Part shown: positions 26,861 through 36,000 of the stretch, piece by piece
How positions within the stretch are numbered: the first letter of the stretch is position 1
How the letters are laid out: the number at the start of each line of letters is the position of its first letter
Assembly (NCBI GenBank): GCA_903932145.1
Contig: CAIZFE010000096.1
Location: 1-64,000, forward strand
DNA length: 64,000 nt
Source: an uncultured Rhodopila sp.
GTDB lineage: Bacteria > Pseudomonadota > Alphaproteobacteria > Acetobacterales > Acetobacteraceae
Reading direction: 5' to 3'
Translations under genes and position numbers: made by a program
Notes under the pieces: generated by a model
Told to the model about the DNA's origin: nothing
The model's database searches: none
The model's input: only the letters and a program-made list of their open reading frames with translations

Positions 26861-27574
26861 ATGTCGAACGACACAAAGCCGCGGCCATTGACCCTGATGT
26901 CCGCGTTGGCGGTGCGGGGCGCTTTCGAGAACGGCATTCTGCCGGCGTTCACCGCCGAAACGGGAATCCAGGTGGTGCCGGAATGGACTCCCACGACCGT
27001 CATCATGTCGAAGATCGCAGCCGGTGAGCGCGCCGACGTTGTCGTGCTAATCGTGGATTCGATGGATCGTCTGGTCGAGCAAGGCATGGTCGATCCCGCC
27101 AGCCGCGTCGAGTTAGCCCATTCCCGCCTGGGACTGGCCGTGGCACCTGGCACGCCGCATCCGGACATCAGCACGCTCGACGCGTTCACCAAGGCGCTGC
27201 TCGGGGCGCGGTCCGTGGCTTATTCGATGGGCGGCGCCAGCGGTATTTACTTCCGCAAAATGATCGAAACGCTGGGGATCGCCGACGCGGTCAACGCCAA
27301 AGCAACGACTATTCCGGCGGGCTTCACGGCCGAGAAGCTGCTGACCGGCGAGGCGGACATGGCCGTGCAACAGGTCAGCGAACTGATGGTGGTGCCAACC
27401 GCCGAGATCATCGGCCGCTTCCCCGAGGAGGTTCAGCAGGTCACCTCGTTCTCCGCCGCGATCATGAGCGACACCGCGAACCGGGCGGATGCCGAACGCC
27501 TGATCGCCAGCCTGACGGGGAAGAGCGCGGCTGTTGCGTATCGCGCGAGCGGCGTGGACCCGATCCCGGGTTGA
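26861..27574 (+). CDS. ModA-type substrate-binding domain protein without signal peptide
   Basis: A 237-residue type 2 periplasmic-binding fold protein similar to molybdate-binding ModA proteins ('LMSALAVRGAFENGILPAF', 'GERADVVVLIVDSMDRL', 'GGASGIYFRKM'). ATG 26861 with CGAGG upstream is the clear start, and the protein then begins with a charged stretch and no signal peptide. An upstream in-frame ATG at 26732 gives no signal peptide either. No ABC permease or ATPase gene is adjacent, so a cytosolic sensor or enzyme-like role is possible. Similar signal-less proteins exist in other Alphaproteobacteria. Confidence 0.75.
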   Translation: MSNDTKPRPLTLMSALAVRGAFENGILPAFTAETGIQVVPEWTPTTVIMSKIAAGERADVVVLIVDSMDRLVEQGMVDPASRVELAHSRLGLAVAPGTPHPDISTLDAFTKALLGARSVAYSMGGASGIYFRKMIETLGIADAVNAKATTIPAGFTAEKLLTGEADMAVQQVSELMVVPTAEIIGRFPEEVQQVTSFSAAIMSDTANRADAERLIASLTGKSAAVAYRASGVDPIPG

Positions 27575-27642
27575 TCGGCCACGGGATTCCTTGCCGTTTC
27601 CGATTCCGCGACCTGTTTGTGACCAAAATGTTGGTCAGGAGA

Positions 27643-27885
27643 ATGACGATGGCTCATGTGAATCTCTCCGAAGCCAAAGCGCACCTGAGCGAACTGGTCG
27701 CGCGGGCAGAGGCAGGTAGAATCCAGACAGATCAGCCGGCGCGGTAAGCCGGTTGCGCTATTGAGCCGCCTGACACCACCCCGGAAACCCCTGATGTGGC
27801 TGCGATGCGGGCCCTGGTCGAATCAATGCCCGAAAGTGATGCTGAGAGCGTCGTGCTGAGGATGCGGGAAGAGGCACGTTACTGA
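27643..27885 (+). pseudogene. Phd/YefM-type antitoxin gene, frameshifted
   Basis: ATG 27643 or 27649 opens 'MAHVNLSEAKAHLSELVARA', the Phd/YefM N-terminus. The frame then goes wrong at about 27715-27735; the expected continuation 'ISRRGKPVALLSRL' is present in another frame. That frame runs to TGA 27883-27885, where the toxin sequence begins. The antitoxin is therefore broken by a small indel. Confidence 0.65.
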
Positions 27886-28200
27886 TCCGGTATCTGGACA
27901 CCTCGCTGCTGGTCTCGTCATTGACCGAACAGGCTGCGTCGGATCGCGTGCTGTCTTGGTTGACCCGGCATGTTTCGACCGATCCGAGGATCAGTGGGTC
28001 GTCACGGAGTTTGCCTCGGCTCTATCGGTTAAAATCCGGATGGGCCGATTAAGCACTGAAAACCGCACCAAAGCATCGAGTTTGTTTACCCGGCTACAGG
28101 GCGATTCGATTGCCGTCGCGCCAATCACACGCGAACACGTCCAGGCCGCCGCACGATTCGCCAATCAGTTTGGCCCGGGACTTCAGGCAGGTGACGCCCT
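27882..28200 (+). pseudogene. PIN-domain (VapC-type) toxin gene, frameshifted
   Basis: From CTG 27882 the frame reads 'LIRYLDTSLLVSSLTEQAA', the N-terminus of a VapC-type PIN ribonuclease with its first Asp. It shifts near 27990, after which another frame continues with 'WVVTEFASALSVKIRMG' and 'LQAGDAL', the later acidic motif. There is no ATG or GTG at the expected start, and the C-terminus is lost where the opposite-strand gene begins. Together with the broken antitoxin this is a dead toxin-antitoxin locus. Confidence 0.65.
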
Positions 28201-28482
28201 CCGAAACAGGCGCGCGAAACCCCGGCTGAGTGTCACCAGGCTGAGCGCTTCGCAGACGGCCTTCATGCGGCCGTGGGAAAAACCGCGGTACAACACCGCA
28301 TACGCCGAACCGTCCATTTTGCCGTCGTGTAGGAACCTGGTGGCCCCCGCAGCCAGCACATGATGGAACAAGGCGTAATCGGCCGTCGATATCGCCCGGC
28401 GAAAATGGGCATCGGTCGCTGTCTCGGCACCGGCGAGCAATCGGGCGGCTGCCAGCAAATCAGCGGGCCCAACCACGCCCAC
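28183..28482 (-). CDS. HEPN-like small protein
   Basis: About 99 residues if started at GTG 28482, which overlaps the end of the gene upstream. 'LRRAISTA'-like text ('HFRRAISTADYALFHHVL') resembles the helical AVSxAYYAxFH motif of HEPN-type proteins, with D replacing the second aromatic residue. An ATG 28617 in the same frame would lie inside the upstream gene. HEPN proteins are often RNases or toxin partners; the catalytic RxxxxH motif is not clearly seen. Function is uncertain. Confidence 0.5.
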   Translation of the reverse strand: MGVVGPADLLAAARLLAGAETATDAHFRRAISTADYALFHHVLAAGATRFLHDGKMDGSAYAVLYRGFSHGRMKAVCEALSLVTLSRGFARLFRRASPA

Positions 28483-28765
28483 GCTTTTCCCAATTGTTAT
28501 GGCCCAAAACTCTAACGAACGGCATGCGATAGTCGCCGCGGGCGGACAATTCGTCCCGTAACCGCATTGAGATACGGCCCGACAACGAAAGTCCGGGAGG
28601 GCGCTCGCGTTTTTCATCGATCAGAAAAGCAAAATAGTAAGCCGGTTTGCCGGTCCAGTCCTCGCCTTCCGCGGCCTCGGCCTGTTCGATAGTCAGGTTC
28701 CCCGCGACCTCTTGAGCGACCGTTCGGCCAATCTGCTCCAAATCCAGATCAATGTGTTCGGACAT
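28460..28765 (-). CDS. Small hypothetical protein upstream of the HEPN-like gene
   Basis: A 101-residue acidic protein containing 'GKPAYYFAFLIDEKRERP' and 'RLRDELSARGDYRMPFVRVL'. I have seen similar conserved hypotheticals next to HEPN-like genes but cannot name the family. It overlaps the HEPN-like gene by about 20 bases, a layout typical of two-gene toxin-antitoxin or nucleotidyltransferase-HEPN pairs, although no nucleotidyltransferase GSxxxGxxxxxSD motif is present. Confidence 0.55.
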   Translation of the reverse strand: MSEHIDLDLEQIGRTVAQEVAGNLTIEQAEAAEGEDWTGKPAYYFAFLIDEKRERPPGLSLSGRISMRLRDELSARGDYRMPFVRVLGHNNWEKRGRGWAR

Positions 28766-28821
28766 GCACTATCTATTGGGGATACGAGCCACCAACGTCA
28801 AGAAAACTCGCCAGCAAACAA

Positions 28822-28853
28822 AAGCGGCCCCGAGGTCACCCCCGGGGCCGCTT
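28822..28853 (-). terminator. Rho-independent terminator after hppA
   Basis: An 11-bp stem (AAGCGGCCCCG 28822-28832 with 28843-28853) lies 22 bases past the hppA stop. On the minus strand it is followed by TTTTGTTTGC, a fair T-run. It ends the hppA transcript. Confidence 0.7.
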
Positions 28854-28874
28854 CCGCAGCCAAACGCCGAAGCG

Positions 28875-30983
28875 TTACTTCAGCCAGCCAGCCAGAACCG
28901 CCAGCATCAACAGCGCCACGATATTGGCGATCTTGATCATCGGGTTCACCGCCGGACCAGCGGTATCCTTATACGGATCACCCACGGTATCACCGGTCAC
29001 CGCCGCCTTGTGCGCGTCGGAGCCTTTGCCGCCATGGTTGCCCTCTTCGATATACTTCTTCGCGTTATCCCAGGCGCCGCCGCCGGAGGTCATGGAAATC
29101 GCGACGAACAGCCCCGTCACGATCGTCCCCAGCAGCATCGCGCCCAGCGAGGCAAACGCCGCGGCCCGGCCCGCGATCACGTCGATCACGAACCACAGCA
29201 CGATCGGCGCACCGATCGGCAGCAGCGACGGCAGGATCATCTCCTTGATCGCGGCCTTCGTCAGCAGATCGACAGCCTTGCCGTATTCCGGCTTGGCGGT
29301 GCCCTCCATGATGCCCGGGATCTCCCGGAATTGGCGGCGGACTTCCACCACGACCGAACCGGCCGCGCGACCCACGGCGGTCATACCCATCGCACCGAAC
29401 AGGTACGGCAGCAGGCCACCGATGAACAACCCGATCACGACGAACGGATTGGTCAGCGCGAAGTCAACCTTCAGCGTCGGGAAGTAATGCGTCAGATCCT
29501 GCGTATAGGCAGCGAACAGCACCAGCGAGGCGAGGCCCGCGGAACCGATCGCATAGCCCTTGGTCACCGCCTTGGTGGTGTTGCCAACGGCGTCCAGCGC
29601 GTCGGTCGTCACGCGCACGTCCTTCGGCAGATCCGCCATCTCGGCAATGCCGCCGGCGTTGTCGGTCACCGGACCATAGGCGTCCAGCGCGACGATCATA
29701 CCGGCCAGCGACAACATCGTCGTCGCCGCCACGGCGATACCGAACAGACCGGCCACCATGAACGTAACGATAATGCCGACGCTGATCACGATGACCGGCA
29801 GCGCCGTCGATTCCATCGAAATCGCCAGCCCCTGGATCACGTTGGTGCCGTGACCGGTGGTGGAGCTTTGCGCGATCGACTTCACCGGACGATATTCGGT
29901 GGAGGTGTAATACTCGGTGATCACCACGATCAGGCCGGTCACGACCAGTCCGACCAGGGCGCAGATGAACAGGTCCCACCCGTTGACTGATCCGCCGCCA
30001 ACCAGTTCCAGCTTCGCGCCAAAGCCGGTGGTGACCATGATAATGCCGGCGATGCCCACAATGGACAGCACGCCCGTCACGATCAGGCCCTTGTACAGCG
30101 CCCACATGATCCCGTTATCCGGGCCAAGCTTGACGAAGTAAGTGCCGACGATGGAGGTCAGGATGCAGATCGCACAGATGCCAAGCGGCAGCATCAGCAA
30201 GGCGTCACGCGTCGCGCCAGTGAAGAAGATCCCCGCCAGCAGCATGGTCGCGACGATGGTCACGGCGTAGGTCTCGAACAAGTCAGCGGCCATACCGGCG
30301 CAATCGCCGACGTTGTCACCGACGTTGTCGGCGATCACGGCCGGGTTGCGGGGGTCATCCTCGGGGATTCCGGCCTCGACCTTGCCCACCAGATCGGCGC
30401 CCACGTCGGCGCCCTTGGTGAAGATGCCGCCGCCGAGACGGGCGAAGATGGAGATCAGCGATCCACCGAAGCCCAGGGCGACCATCGCCTCCAGCACTTT
30501 GCGAAGTTGGTCGTCGGTGATCGGGCCGGTCACATTGCCGCGCAGCACGAAGTAATAGCCGGCGACACCCAGCAGGCCGAGACCAACCACCAACATGCCG
30601 GTGATCGCACCCGCCTTGAACGCGACGTCGAGCCCGGCCGCCAAACCGCGGCGCGAGGCCTGGGCGGTGCGGACGTTCGCTCTGACCGACACGTTCATGC
30701 CGATATAGCCCGCCGCTGCCGACAGGATCGCACCGATGGCGAACCCGACCGCCGTGTGCGTGCCCAGCAACAGGGCCAGCAGGATCAGGATAACGACGCC
30801 GACGATGCCGATTGTCATATATTGCCGGTTCAGGTAGGCGCGGGCGCCCTCCTGCACGGCAGCCGAGATTTCCTGCATGCGGGCCGTTCCGGCATCCGCG
30901 GCAAGAACTTGCCTGCTGGTAATGAAACCATAGATCAGGGCCGCGAGGCCGCAGACTATGATCAGGATTTGCGCCGCACTCAT
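28875..30983 (-). CDS. hppA: Membrane H+-translocating pyrophosphatase, K+-independent type
   Basis: A 702-residue protein with about 16 membrane helices that couples PPi hydrolysis to proton transport. The catalytic loops are clear: '[15 protein letters not shown]' and '[20 protein letters not shown]' in the first half and acidic '[14 protein letters not shown]' near the C-terminus. In '[10 protein letters not shown]' the residue after TT is Lys, the mark of K+-independent enzymes (Ala in K+-dependent ones). Length is normal. ATG follows GGAGGGG. Single gene with its own terminator, as in other Rhodospirillales. Confidence 0.96.
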   Translation of the reverse strand: MSAAQILIIVCGLAALIYGFITSRQVLAADAGTARMQEISAAVQEGARAYLNRQYMTIGIVGVVILILLALLLGTHTAVGFAIGAILSAAAGYIGMNVSVRANVRTAQASRRGLAAGLDVAFKAGAITGMLVVGLGLLGVAGYYFVLRGNVTGPITDDQLRKVLEAMVALGFGGSLISIFARLGGGIFTKGADVGADLVGKVEAGIPEDDPRNPAVIADNVGDNVGDCAGMAADLFETYAVTIVATMLLAGIFFTGATRDALLMLPLGICAICILTSIVGTYFVKLGPDNGIMWALYKGLIVTGVLSIVGIAGIIMVTTGFGAKLELVGGGSVNGWDLFICALVGLVVTGLIVVITEYYTSTEYRPVKSIAQSSTTGHGTNVIQGLAISMESTALPVIVISVGIIVTFMVAGLFGIAVAATTMLSLAGMIVALDAYGPVTDNAGGIAEMADLPKDVRVTTDALDAVGNTTKAVTKGYAIGSAGLASLVLFAAYTQDLTHYFPTLKVDFALTNPFVVIGLFIGGLLPYLFGAMGMTAVGRAAGSVVVEVRRQFREIPGIMEGTAKPEYGKAVDLLTKAAIKEMILPSLLPIGAPIVLWFVIDVIAGRAAAFASLGAMLLGTIVTGLFVAISMTSGGGAWDNAKKYIEEGNHGGKGSDAHKAAVTGDTVGDPYKDTAGPAVNPMIKIANIVALLMLAVLAGWLK

Positions 30984-31239
30984 TGGGGTTGTCCCCTCCT
31001 CATTGTTTCATTCCGGTGTTCCCCCCATCTTGAACGCGGGCGGTTCCGTGGCCGGGGCATATGCCAGATGCGCGAGCATCCGGCAAATGGGGAATGAACT
31101 TATGGTAAGTTGTCCGGTTCGGCCGGCAGGGCCGGGTATGGCGCGCTCCCGAACGAGGTAACGCCGGGCGATCGACCGGCGTTACTTCATGAAGTGGCAG
31201 GTGCGCGCCGTGATCGCGCCCGTCGCGAGTCTGAGCGAA

Positions 31240-32568
31240 TCAGGTCCGGCCGGTTGTTGCGTCGTCCATGACGATCCGATGCAACGGTCCCAGCAGAACG
31301 GAGTATGATAGCGCCCCGATCAGCGCCAACATGCCGACGAAGTTCAACGCCCAGGCAAACGAACCCGTGGCCTGCAGAATGTAGCCAATCACGATCGGGG
31401 TCACGATCCCCGCCAGATTCGCCGACAGCGAGGTGATACCCGCGGCCAGACCGATGTATTGCACCGGCGCCGCTTCCGACACCGCCGCCCAGGACGTGGA
31501 CGCAATCCCCTGTGCGAAGAAGGCGCCCGTCAGCACCGCGATGCAGGCAATGTCCGAGGTCGTAAAGTTCACCAGCACGATTGTCGTGCCCAGCAATGAT
31601 CCCACCACCAGCGGCAGCTTGCGGGCGAACGACATCGGCACGCCACGGCGGATCTGCCAGTCGGAGAACCACCCCGCCAGCAGGATGCCGGCCGTTGCCC
31701 CGAGATAGGGCAGCACGGTGAAAATCCCCGCTTTCAAGATCTGCATGTGGCGTTCCTCGATCAGGTAGGTCGGGAACCAGGTGAGGAAGAAATAAAGCGC
31801 CGTCGTGCTGGCATATTTACCGATGCAGATCGCCCATATCTGGCGGTAGCACAGCAGCCGTCCGATCGTTCGCAGGCTGAAATGCACGTGTTTCTTGCTC
31901 GCGACGATACCGCCGCCCTGTCTGATGTAATCGATCTCCGCCGTGTTGGCATGCATGCTTTGCAACGGATCGCGATACAAACGCCACCACACCATAGCAA
32001 ACACGGCGCCAACGCCGCCGGTGACCAGGAAAACCACCCGCCAGCCGAAAGCCATGGCCATCCACAACAGCAACCCGGAGAACAACGCCGTTCCGATATA
32101 CTGTCCCATCACATAGATACTCGTCGCGAAACCACGCTCCCGTTCGGGGAACCACATGGTGACGGCGCGCGCATTGGCGGGAAACGCCGGTGCTTCCATG
32201 GCACCTACCGCCAGGCGGAACCCGAACAGCGACGCAAAGCCGTTCGACAGACCCAGCAGCATCGTCGTGACCGACCAGCCGCCAAGAGACAGGGCATAGC
32301 CAACACGGGACCCGAAACGATCCGCGATGTAGCCCCCCGGAATGAGGGCAAAGGCATAGGTCCAGGCAAAAGCAAAAAAGATGAACCCCAGATGGACCTT
32401 GTCGATTCCAAGCTCTTTCGACATGAACGGCGCCACGATCGAGATATTCACCCGATCGATGTAGTTGATCACCGTAGCGATCAGCACCAGGCTGAGCATG
32501 AAGTAGCGCACTCGGGTAGGCTTTGCCGAGGCCATGGCTCGGGTCGCGTTGACTGTTTCGGTGATCAT
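31240..32568 (-). CDS. MFS transporter, anion:cation symporter (ACS) family
   Basis: A 442-residue 12-helix transporter. 'VINYIDRVNISIVAPFMSKE' in TM1 and 'GYIADRFGSRVGYALS' (motif A) are typical of the ACS family that brings in hexuronates, galactonate, glucarate and related acids with protons. It is the third gene of a leftward group behind a DapA-like lyase and a 2-hydroxyacid dehydrogenase, so a sugar-acid substrate is likely. Confidence 0.86.
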   Translation of the reverse strand: MITETVNATRAMASAKPTRVRYFMLSLVLIATVINYIDRVNISIVAPFMSKELGIDKVHLGFIFFAFAWTYAFALIPGGYIADRFGSRVGYALSLGGWSVTTMLLGLSNGFASLFGFRLAVGAMEAPAFPANARAVTMWFPERERGFATSIYVMGQYIGTALFSGLLLWMAMAFGWRVVFLVTGGVGAVFAMVWWRLYRDPLQSMHANTAEIDYIRQGGGIVASKKHVHFSLRTIGRLLCYRQIWAICIGKYASTTALYFFLTWFPTYLIEERHMQILKAGIFTVLPYLGATAGILLAGWFSDWQIRRGVPMSFARKLPLVVGSLLGTTIVLVNFTTSDIACIAVLTGAFFAQGIASTSWAAVSEAAPVQYIGLAAGITSLSANLAGIVTPIVIGYILQATGSFAWALNFVGMLALIGALSYSVLLGPLHRIVMDDATTGRT

Positions 32569-32607
32569 TTTTTATGGTTTCCTCCCGGCTGCGTCACAGG
32601 CGATTTT

Positions 32608-33570
32608 TCAGACCCAAAGCGGATCTATTGCCTGTTGCCCGGCAAGCACCCGAGCGATGTTGTCGAGCGCACGCATGCCCATGGCGGTGCGTGTTTCGAT
32701 GGTTCCGCTGGCCATGTGCGGCGTCAGGAAGACGTTCGGGAGGTCTTTCAACCGCTCGTCGAAATCCGGCTCCTTACGGAATACGTCCAGGCCGGCACCG
32801 AACAGATGGCCGGAACGCACCGCGTCGATCAGCGCGTCCTCATCGACAAGTCCGCCGCGTGCCGCATTGACGAACACGGCCCCTTTCGGCAGCAGCGCGA
32901 ACGTTTCGGCGTTCATCATGCGATCACAGGCCGGTCCGCCAGGCGCGTGCAGCGTCAGAATGTCGCAATGCGGCAGCATGTCGCGGAAATCGGCGAAGAA
33001 TTTGGCACCCTGGCTGAGGTCGGGCGGCAATTCGGCGACGTCGGCATACAGCACGGTCATATCGAATCCGCGCGCCCGTTTGGCGACCGCGCGGCCGATC
33101 CGGCCCATGCCGACAATGCCCAGCGTCTTGCCGCTGGCTCGCACGCCCAGGTATTCGTCAAGACCGAACTGACGGCGCCAGCCTTGTTGCATGATGGCGT
33201 TGTATTCCGCCGCCCGCCGGCATGCGTTCAGGATCAGCGTAAACGCGAGATCGGCGGTGCAGTCGGTCAGCACCTCTGGCGCGTTCGTCACAATCAGCCC
33301 GCGAGCCTTGGCCGCCGCGACATCGATATTGTCGAAACCGACGGCGCAGGTCGCGGCGATCCGCACATGGTCCGGCAACGCAGCGATCGTAGCGGCATCG
33401 AGCTTGAACCGGCCACTCAGGAACAAAGCGTCAGCCCGATGGGATCGGGCGAAGGACAGCGTCTCCTCCTGCCCCATCTCCGTCTCGGTGACGACCGCGT
33501 CAAAGTCCGTCTGTATCCGTTGTAAAACCGCCGCAGGGACGCGGCGTGTAACGATCAGGCGCGGCTTCAC
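32608..33570 (-). CDS. D-2-hydroxyacid dehydrogenase (glyoxylate/hydroxypyruvate reductase-like)
   Basis: A 320-residue NAD(P)-dependent dehydrogenase. 'LGIVGMGRIGRAVAKRA' is the Rossmann motif, 'NAARGGLVDEDAL' contains the catalytic Arg, and 'LTPHMASGT' has the catalytic His with an expected Glu near 'FRKEPDFDE'. The start codon is GTG 33570, overlapping the stop of the DapA-like gene by GTGA. It may reduce hydroxypyruvate or tartronate semialdehyde made in the sugar-acid route. Confidence 0.88.
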   Translation of the reverse strand: MKPRLIVTRRVPAAVLQRIQTDFDAVVTETEMGQEETLSFARSHRADALFLSGRFKLDAATIAALPDHVRIAATCAVGFDNIDVAAAKARGLIVTNAPEVLTDCTADLAFTLILNACRRAAEYNAIMQQGWRRQFGLDEYLGVRASGKTLGIVGMGRIGRAVAKRARGFDMTVLYADVAELPPDLSQGAKFFADFRDMLPHCDILTLHAPGGPACDRMMNAETFALLPKGAVFVNAARGGLVDEDALIDAVRSGHLFGAGLDVFRKEPDFDERLKDLPNVFLTPHMASGTIETRTAMGMRALDNIARVLAGQQAIDPLWV

Positions 33571-34484
33571 GTGGCCGCGCCGTCAAGGAGGCCCCAGCTT
33601 TCAAGGCGACCGCGTAACGTCGCGCTCTGGCGCTCCGTCAGCGGCCACGCGCCGGGCGGGCGCACATGGCCACAATCCTGGCCCATCATGGCCAGCGCCG
33701 ACTTGACGACCGTCACGTTGGTCCCATTGCCCTCTTCGGCCCGCAATTCCTCAAACGCGCCCATGGTCGCGATCAGCACGCCGGCCGTCTTATAGTCTCC
33801 GGCAGCCAGAGCCTTGTGGATGGCGACCGAATGTTCTGGCCAGACATTGATCAGGCCGGAGGTGAAGCCCCGAGCGCCGACCGCGCACAACGGCGGTGCC
33901 CATGTCTCCGCCAGCCCACCAACCCACACAATCGCCGGGTCCGCTCGGCGGATCGCTTCGCCCAGGCGTAATGGCGTCGGGGAGGCCCATTTCACGCCAA
34001 CGACCTGTGGGATTCGGCAAAGCTGCTCGATCGCGTCCAGGCCGATGCCGTCGTTCCGCAAATACAGAACAACGGGCAGATCATGGCCTGCCTCGGCGAT
34101 CCGCTGCACATAGGCAATCACACCGCGCGGCGATACGAACGGGTCCGGCGGCTGATGCACCATCAGCGCCGAGGTGCCCGCCGCCCGGGATGCCTTGGTC
34201 AGCGTGACCGCATCACCGATGCTGCGCCCGATACCGGCGATCATTGGCACCCGGCCGCCGATCAGCTCCGCCACCGCATGCACCATGTGTTCGGCTTCGG
34301 CGGTGGTCAGGCCATAGAACTCACCGGTGTTGCCGTTGGCCGTCAGGATATGCACCCCGGCGCCGACGGCCCGATCGATGATCGGCTTCAGCCGTTGCGG
34401 CGCGACCTGGTCGTCGGCGTCAAACGGTGTGACGAGGATGCCCGAGATACCCGGCAGCGCCGCTAGAAAATTGTGAGATGCCAT
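33567..34484 (-). CDS. DapA/NAL-family (dihydrodipicolinate synthase-like) lyase
   Basis: A 305-residue TIM-barrel class I lyase. The Schiff-base Lys is in 'VVGVKWASPTP' and the catalytic Tyr is in 'LPVVLYLRND'. 'NGNTGEFYGLTTAEAE' is the phosphate/carboxylate loop. Genetic context (hydroxyacid dehydrogenase, sugar-acid MFS, divergent GntR) argues for a keto-deoxy sugar-acid aldolase or a 5-dehydro-4-deoxyglucarate dehydratase rather than lysine synthesis. It is the first gene of the operon. Confidence 0.87.
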   Translation of the reverse strand: MASHNFLAALPGISGILVTPFDADDQVAPQRLKPIIDRAVGAGVHILTANGNTGEFYGLTTAEAEHMVHAVAELIGGRVPMIAGIGRSIGDAVTLTKASRAAGTSALMVHQPPDPFVSPRGVIAYVQRIAEAGHDLPVVLYLRNDGIGLDAIEQLCRIPQVVGVKWASPTPLRLGEAIRRADPAIVWVGGLAETWAPPLCAVGARGFTSGLINVWPEHSVAIHKALAAGDYKTAGVLIATMGAFEELRAEEGNGTNVTVVKSALAMMGQDCGHVRPPGAWPLTERQSATLRGRLESWGLLDGAAT

Positions 34485-34585
34485 GCGATCAATGCCCTTT
34501 TGAGGTGCGGCAGAGCTTCCCGGGACGTCGGGCCGCGATCCCCACCATAATCGTCACCTACTTCTCAGTACGAATTCGACCTGTC

Positions 34586-34600
34586 AATATGTCAGACAAG
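34586..34600. promoter_or_regulatory. Probable GntR operator in the divergent intergenic region
   Basis: TGTCAGACA (34590-34598) is a near-perfect palindrome in the 182-base gap between the leftward lyase operon and the GntR gene. Two similar sites follow the regulator gene, TTGTCAGACA at 35391-35400 and TTGTATGACAA at 35429-35439. FadR/UxuR-type regulators bind such short TTGTnnnACAA-like palindromes. Binding is inferred. Confidence 0.5.
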
Positions 34601-34666
34601 TTAGAGAAGGCCTGTTCGTGCCCACAGTGCCGATGCTGCTATGGGAAGCACGCAAGGATTGGAAAC

Positions 34667-35380
34667 ATGGTAATCAAACTGGAACCGCGGCGGCGGGAGA
34701 AACTGGGCGACCGGTTATACGGTCAGATTTTGGAACAGATTGTCTCCGGTGCGTTGCAGGAAGGCGACAAGCTGCCGTCCGAGCACCAGATTTGTCAGTT
34801 GTTCGAGGTATCCCGACCGACGGTGCGGGAGGCTTTGATGCGCCTGCACGCGGATGGTTTGGTCACAACGCGGCAGGGGTCCGGGACATTCGTGCAAAAG
34901 CGCCCGTCCGGCCACCTCACACGATTGGCGAATATCTCGGATATCGCCGGCATGTTGCGAAGCCTGGAAGTCCGCAGCGCGCTGGAAGGCCAGGCCGCGT
35001 CCCTGGCGGCGCAACGGCGCACAACCGAACAAATGGGGGTGATTGTGAAGGCGTTGGCGGCGCTAAAGGCGGCATTTGCGGGCAGCGATATCCCGGCGCG
35101 CGCGGATTTCGCGTTCCACCGGGCGGTGGCGGATGCGAGTGGCAACCTGTTGTTCGCCGATCTGCTGGATATGCTGCACCAACCGATCGAACACGCGATG
35201 ACCGTGGCGCTGGGCATCACCCGCAACGGCTCCAGCGATCGCGCCCGACGGGTGATCGAGGAGCACGAATCCATCTCCGAGGCGATTGAGCGTGGCGACG
35301 CCGAGGCAGCCGGCCTGTCCATGCGCTATCATCTGCACCGGGCGCGTCAGCGGGTGACTGACGGCCAGCGGGACGTGTAG
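34667..35380 (+). CDS. GntR family transcriptional regulator (FadR subfamily)
   Basis: A 237-residue regulator. The N-terminal winged helix-turn-helix has 'KLPSEHQICQLFEVSRPTVR' and 'TTRQGSGTFVQ' (GntR signature). The C-terminal FCD ligand domain is helical with 'FHRAVADASGN' and a late His in 'MRYHLHRARQ' for metal or ligand binding. ATG 34667 has AAGGATTGG upstream; the frame is open back to 34478. It is divergent from the sugar-acid operon and probably controls it and itself. Confidence 0.86.
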   Translation: MVIKLEPRRREKLGDRLYGQILEQIVSGALQEGDKLPSEHQICQLFEVSRPTVREALMRLHADGLVTTRQGSGTFVQKRPSGHLTRLANISDIAGMLRSLEVRSALEGQAASLAAQRRTTEQMGVIVKALAALKAAFAGSDIPARADFAFHRAVADASGNLLFADLLDMLHQPIEHAMTVALGITRNGSSDRARRVIEEHESISEAIERGDAEAAGLSMRYHLHRARQRVTDGQRDV

Positions 35381-35390
35381 CGGACGAAAT

Positions 35391-35439
35391 TTGTCAGACA
35401 GCCGAGCGGCTCTCGCGGCAAATAAAAGTTGTATGACAA
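35391..35439. promoter_or_regulatory. Two further TTGTnnnACA sites after the GntR gene
   Basis: TTGTCAGACA (35391-35400) and TTGTATGACAA (35429-35439) match the site in front of the regulator gene. They sit between the GntR stop and the convergent PCu(A)C gene, where no promoter is expected. They may be additional operators allowing looping, or chance matches. Confidence 0.35.
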
Positions 35440-35480
35440 ATTTATCACTCAAGCGGGATAAAGCGCCTCCGGACGCGACC

Positions 35481-35993
35481 TCACTTCATGTGCATTTGGT
35501 CATGGTCGCCCATCGGGGCGTCCCGGTGCATGCCCCGAACCTGCACATCCACGGTGACCGCCCCGGCGTGAGCGAATGTCAGGGTTAACGGGAAACTCTG
35601 CCCGGCCGTCAAAGGCTGTTTCAGGCCCATCAGCATGATGTGGGTGCCGCCCGGGGCGAACGTCACCGTCTGCCCGGGCGGGATCAATACCGCCTGCACG
35701 GGGCGCATTTTCATGACGCTGTTGTCGTTAATCGTCTCATGGACATCGGCCGTCGCCGCGACCGACGTGCTGACGCCGACCAGACTATCCGGCTGAGAAC
35801 CGCCTGCCAGCGTCACATAGGCGGCGCCGTTGGTCGCGGCGCCCGGTGTCGCGCGGGCCCACGCCTCCTGGACAGTGACACCGGTATCGGCAGCCAAAAC
35901 AACGCCTTCTGGCAAACCAGCGTGCAACGATGGGCCGGCCAAAAGAGCTGCGGCAGCGAAAGCGGTGATCAAAAGAGAACGGAAACAGGGCAT
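35481..35993 (-). CDS. PCu(A)C copper chaperone, periplasmic
   Basis: A 170-residue exported protein (signal peptide about 1-25). The copper motif H(M)x10Mx21HxM is readable: 'DVHETINDNSVMKMRPV' supplies His and Met, and 'GTHIMLMGL' supplies the later His and Met. The tail 'HRDAPMGDHDQMHMK' is His- and Met-rich. Such proteins deliver Cu(I) to the CuA site of cytochrome oxidase. An overlapping or adjacent small membrane ORF lies directly upstream. Confidence 0.88.
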   Translation of the reverse strand: MPCFRSLLITAFAAAALLAGPSLHAGLPEGVVLAADTGVTVQEAWARATPGAATNGAAYVTLAGGSQPDSLVGVSTSVAATADVHETINDNSVMKMRPVQAVLIPPGQTVTFAPGGTHIMLMGLKQPLTAGQSFPLTLTFAHAGAVTVDVQVRGMHRDAPMGDHDQMHMK

Positions 35994-36000
35994 GCGAAGC

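Noticed and set aside
28752-29990. 412-codon open frame on the plus strand
   Set aside because: It is antisense to hppA, whose pyrophosphatase motifs are unmistakable.
31747-33525. 592-codon open frame on the plus strand
   Set aside because: It is antisense to both the MFS and hydroxyacid dehydrogenase genes, which have clear family motifs. Composition is typical of high-GC shadow frames.
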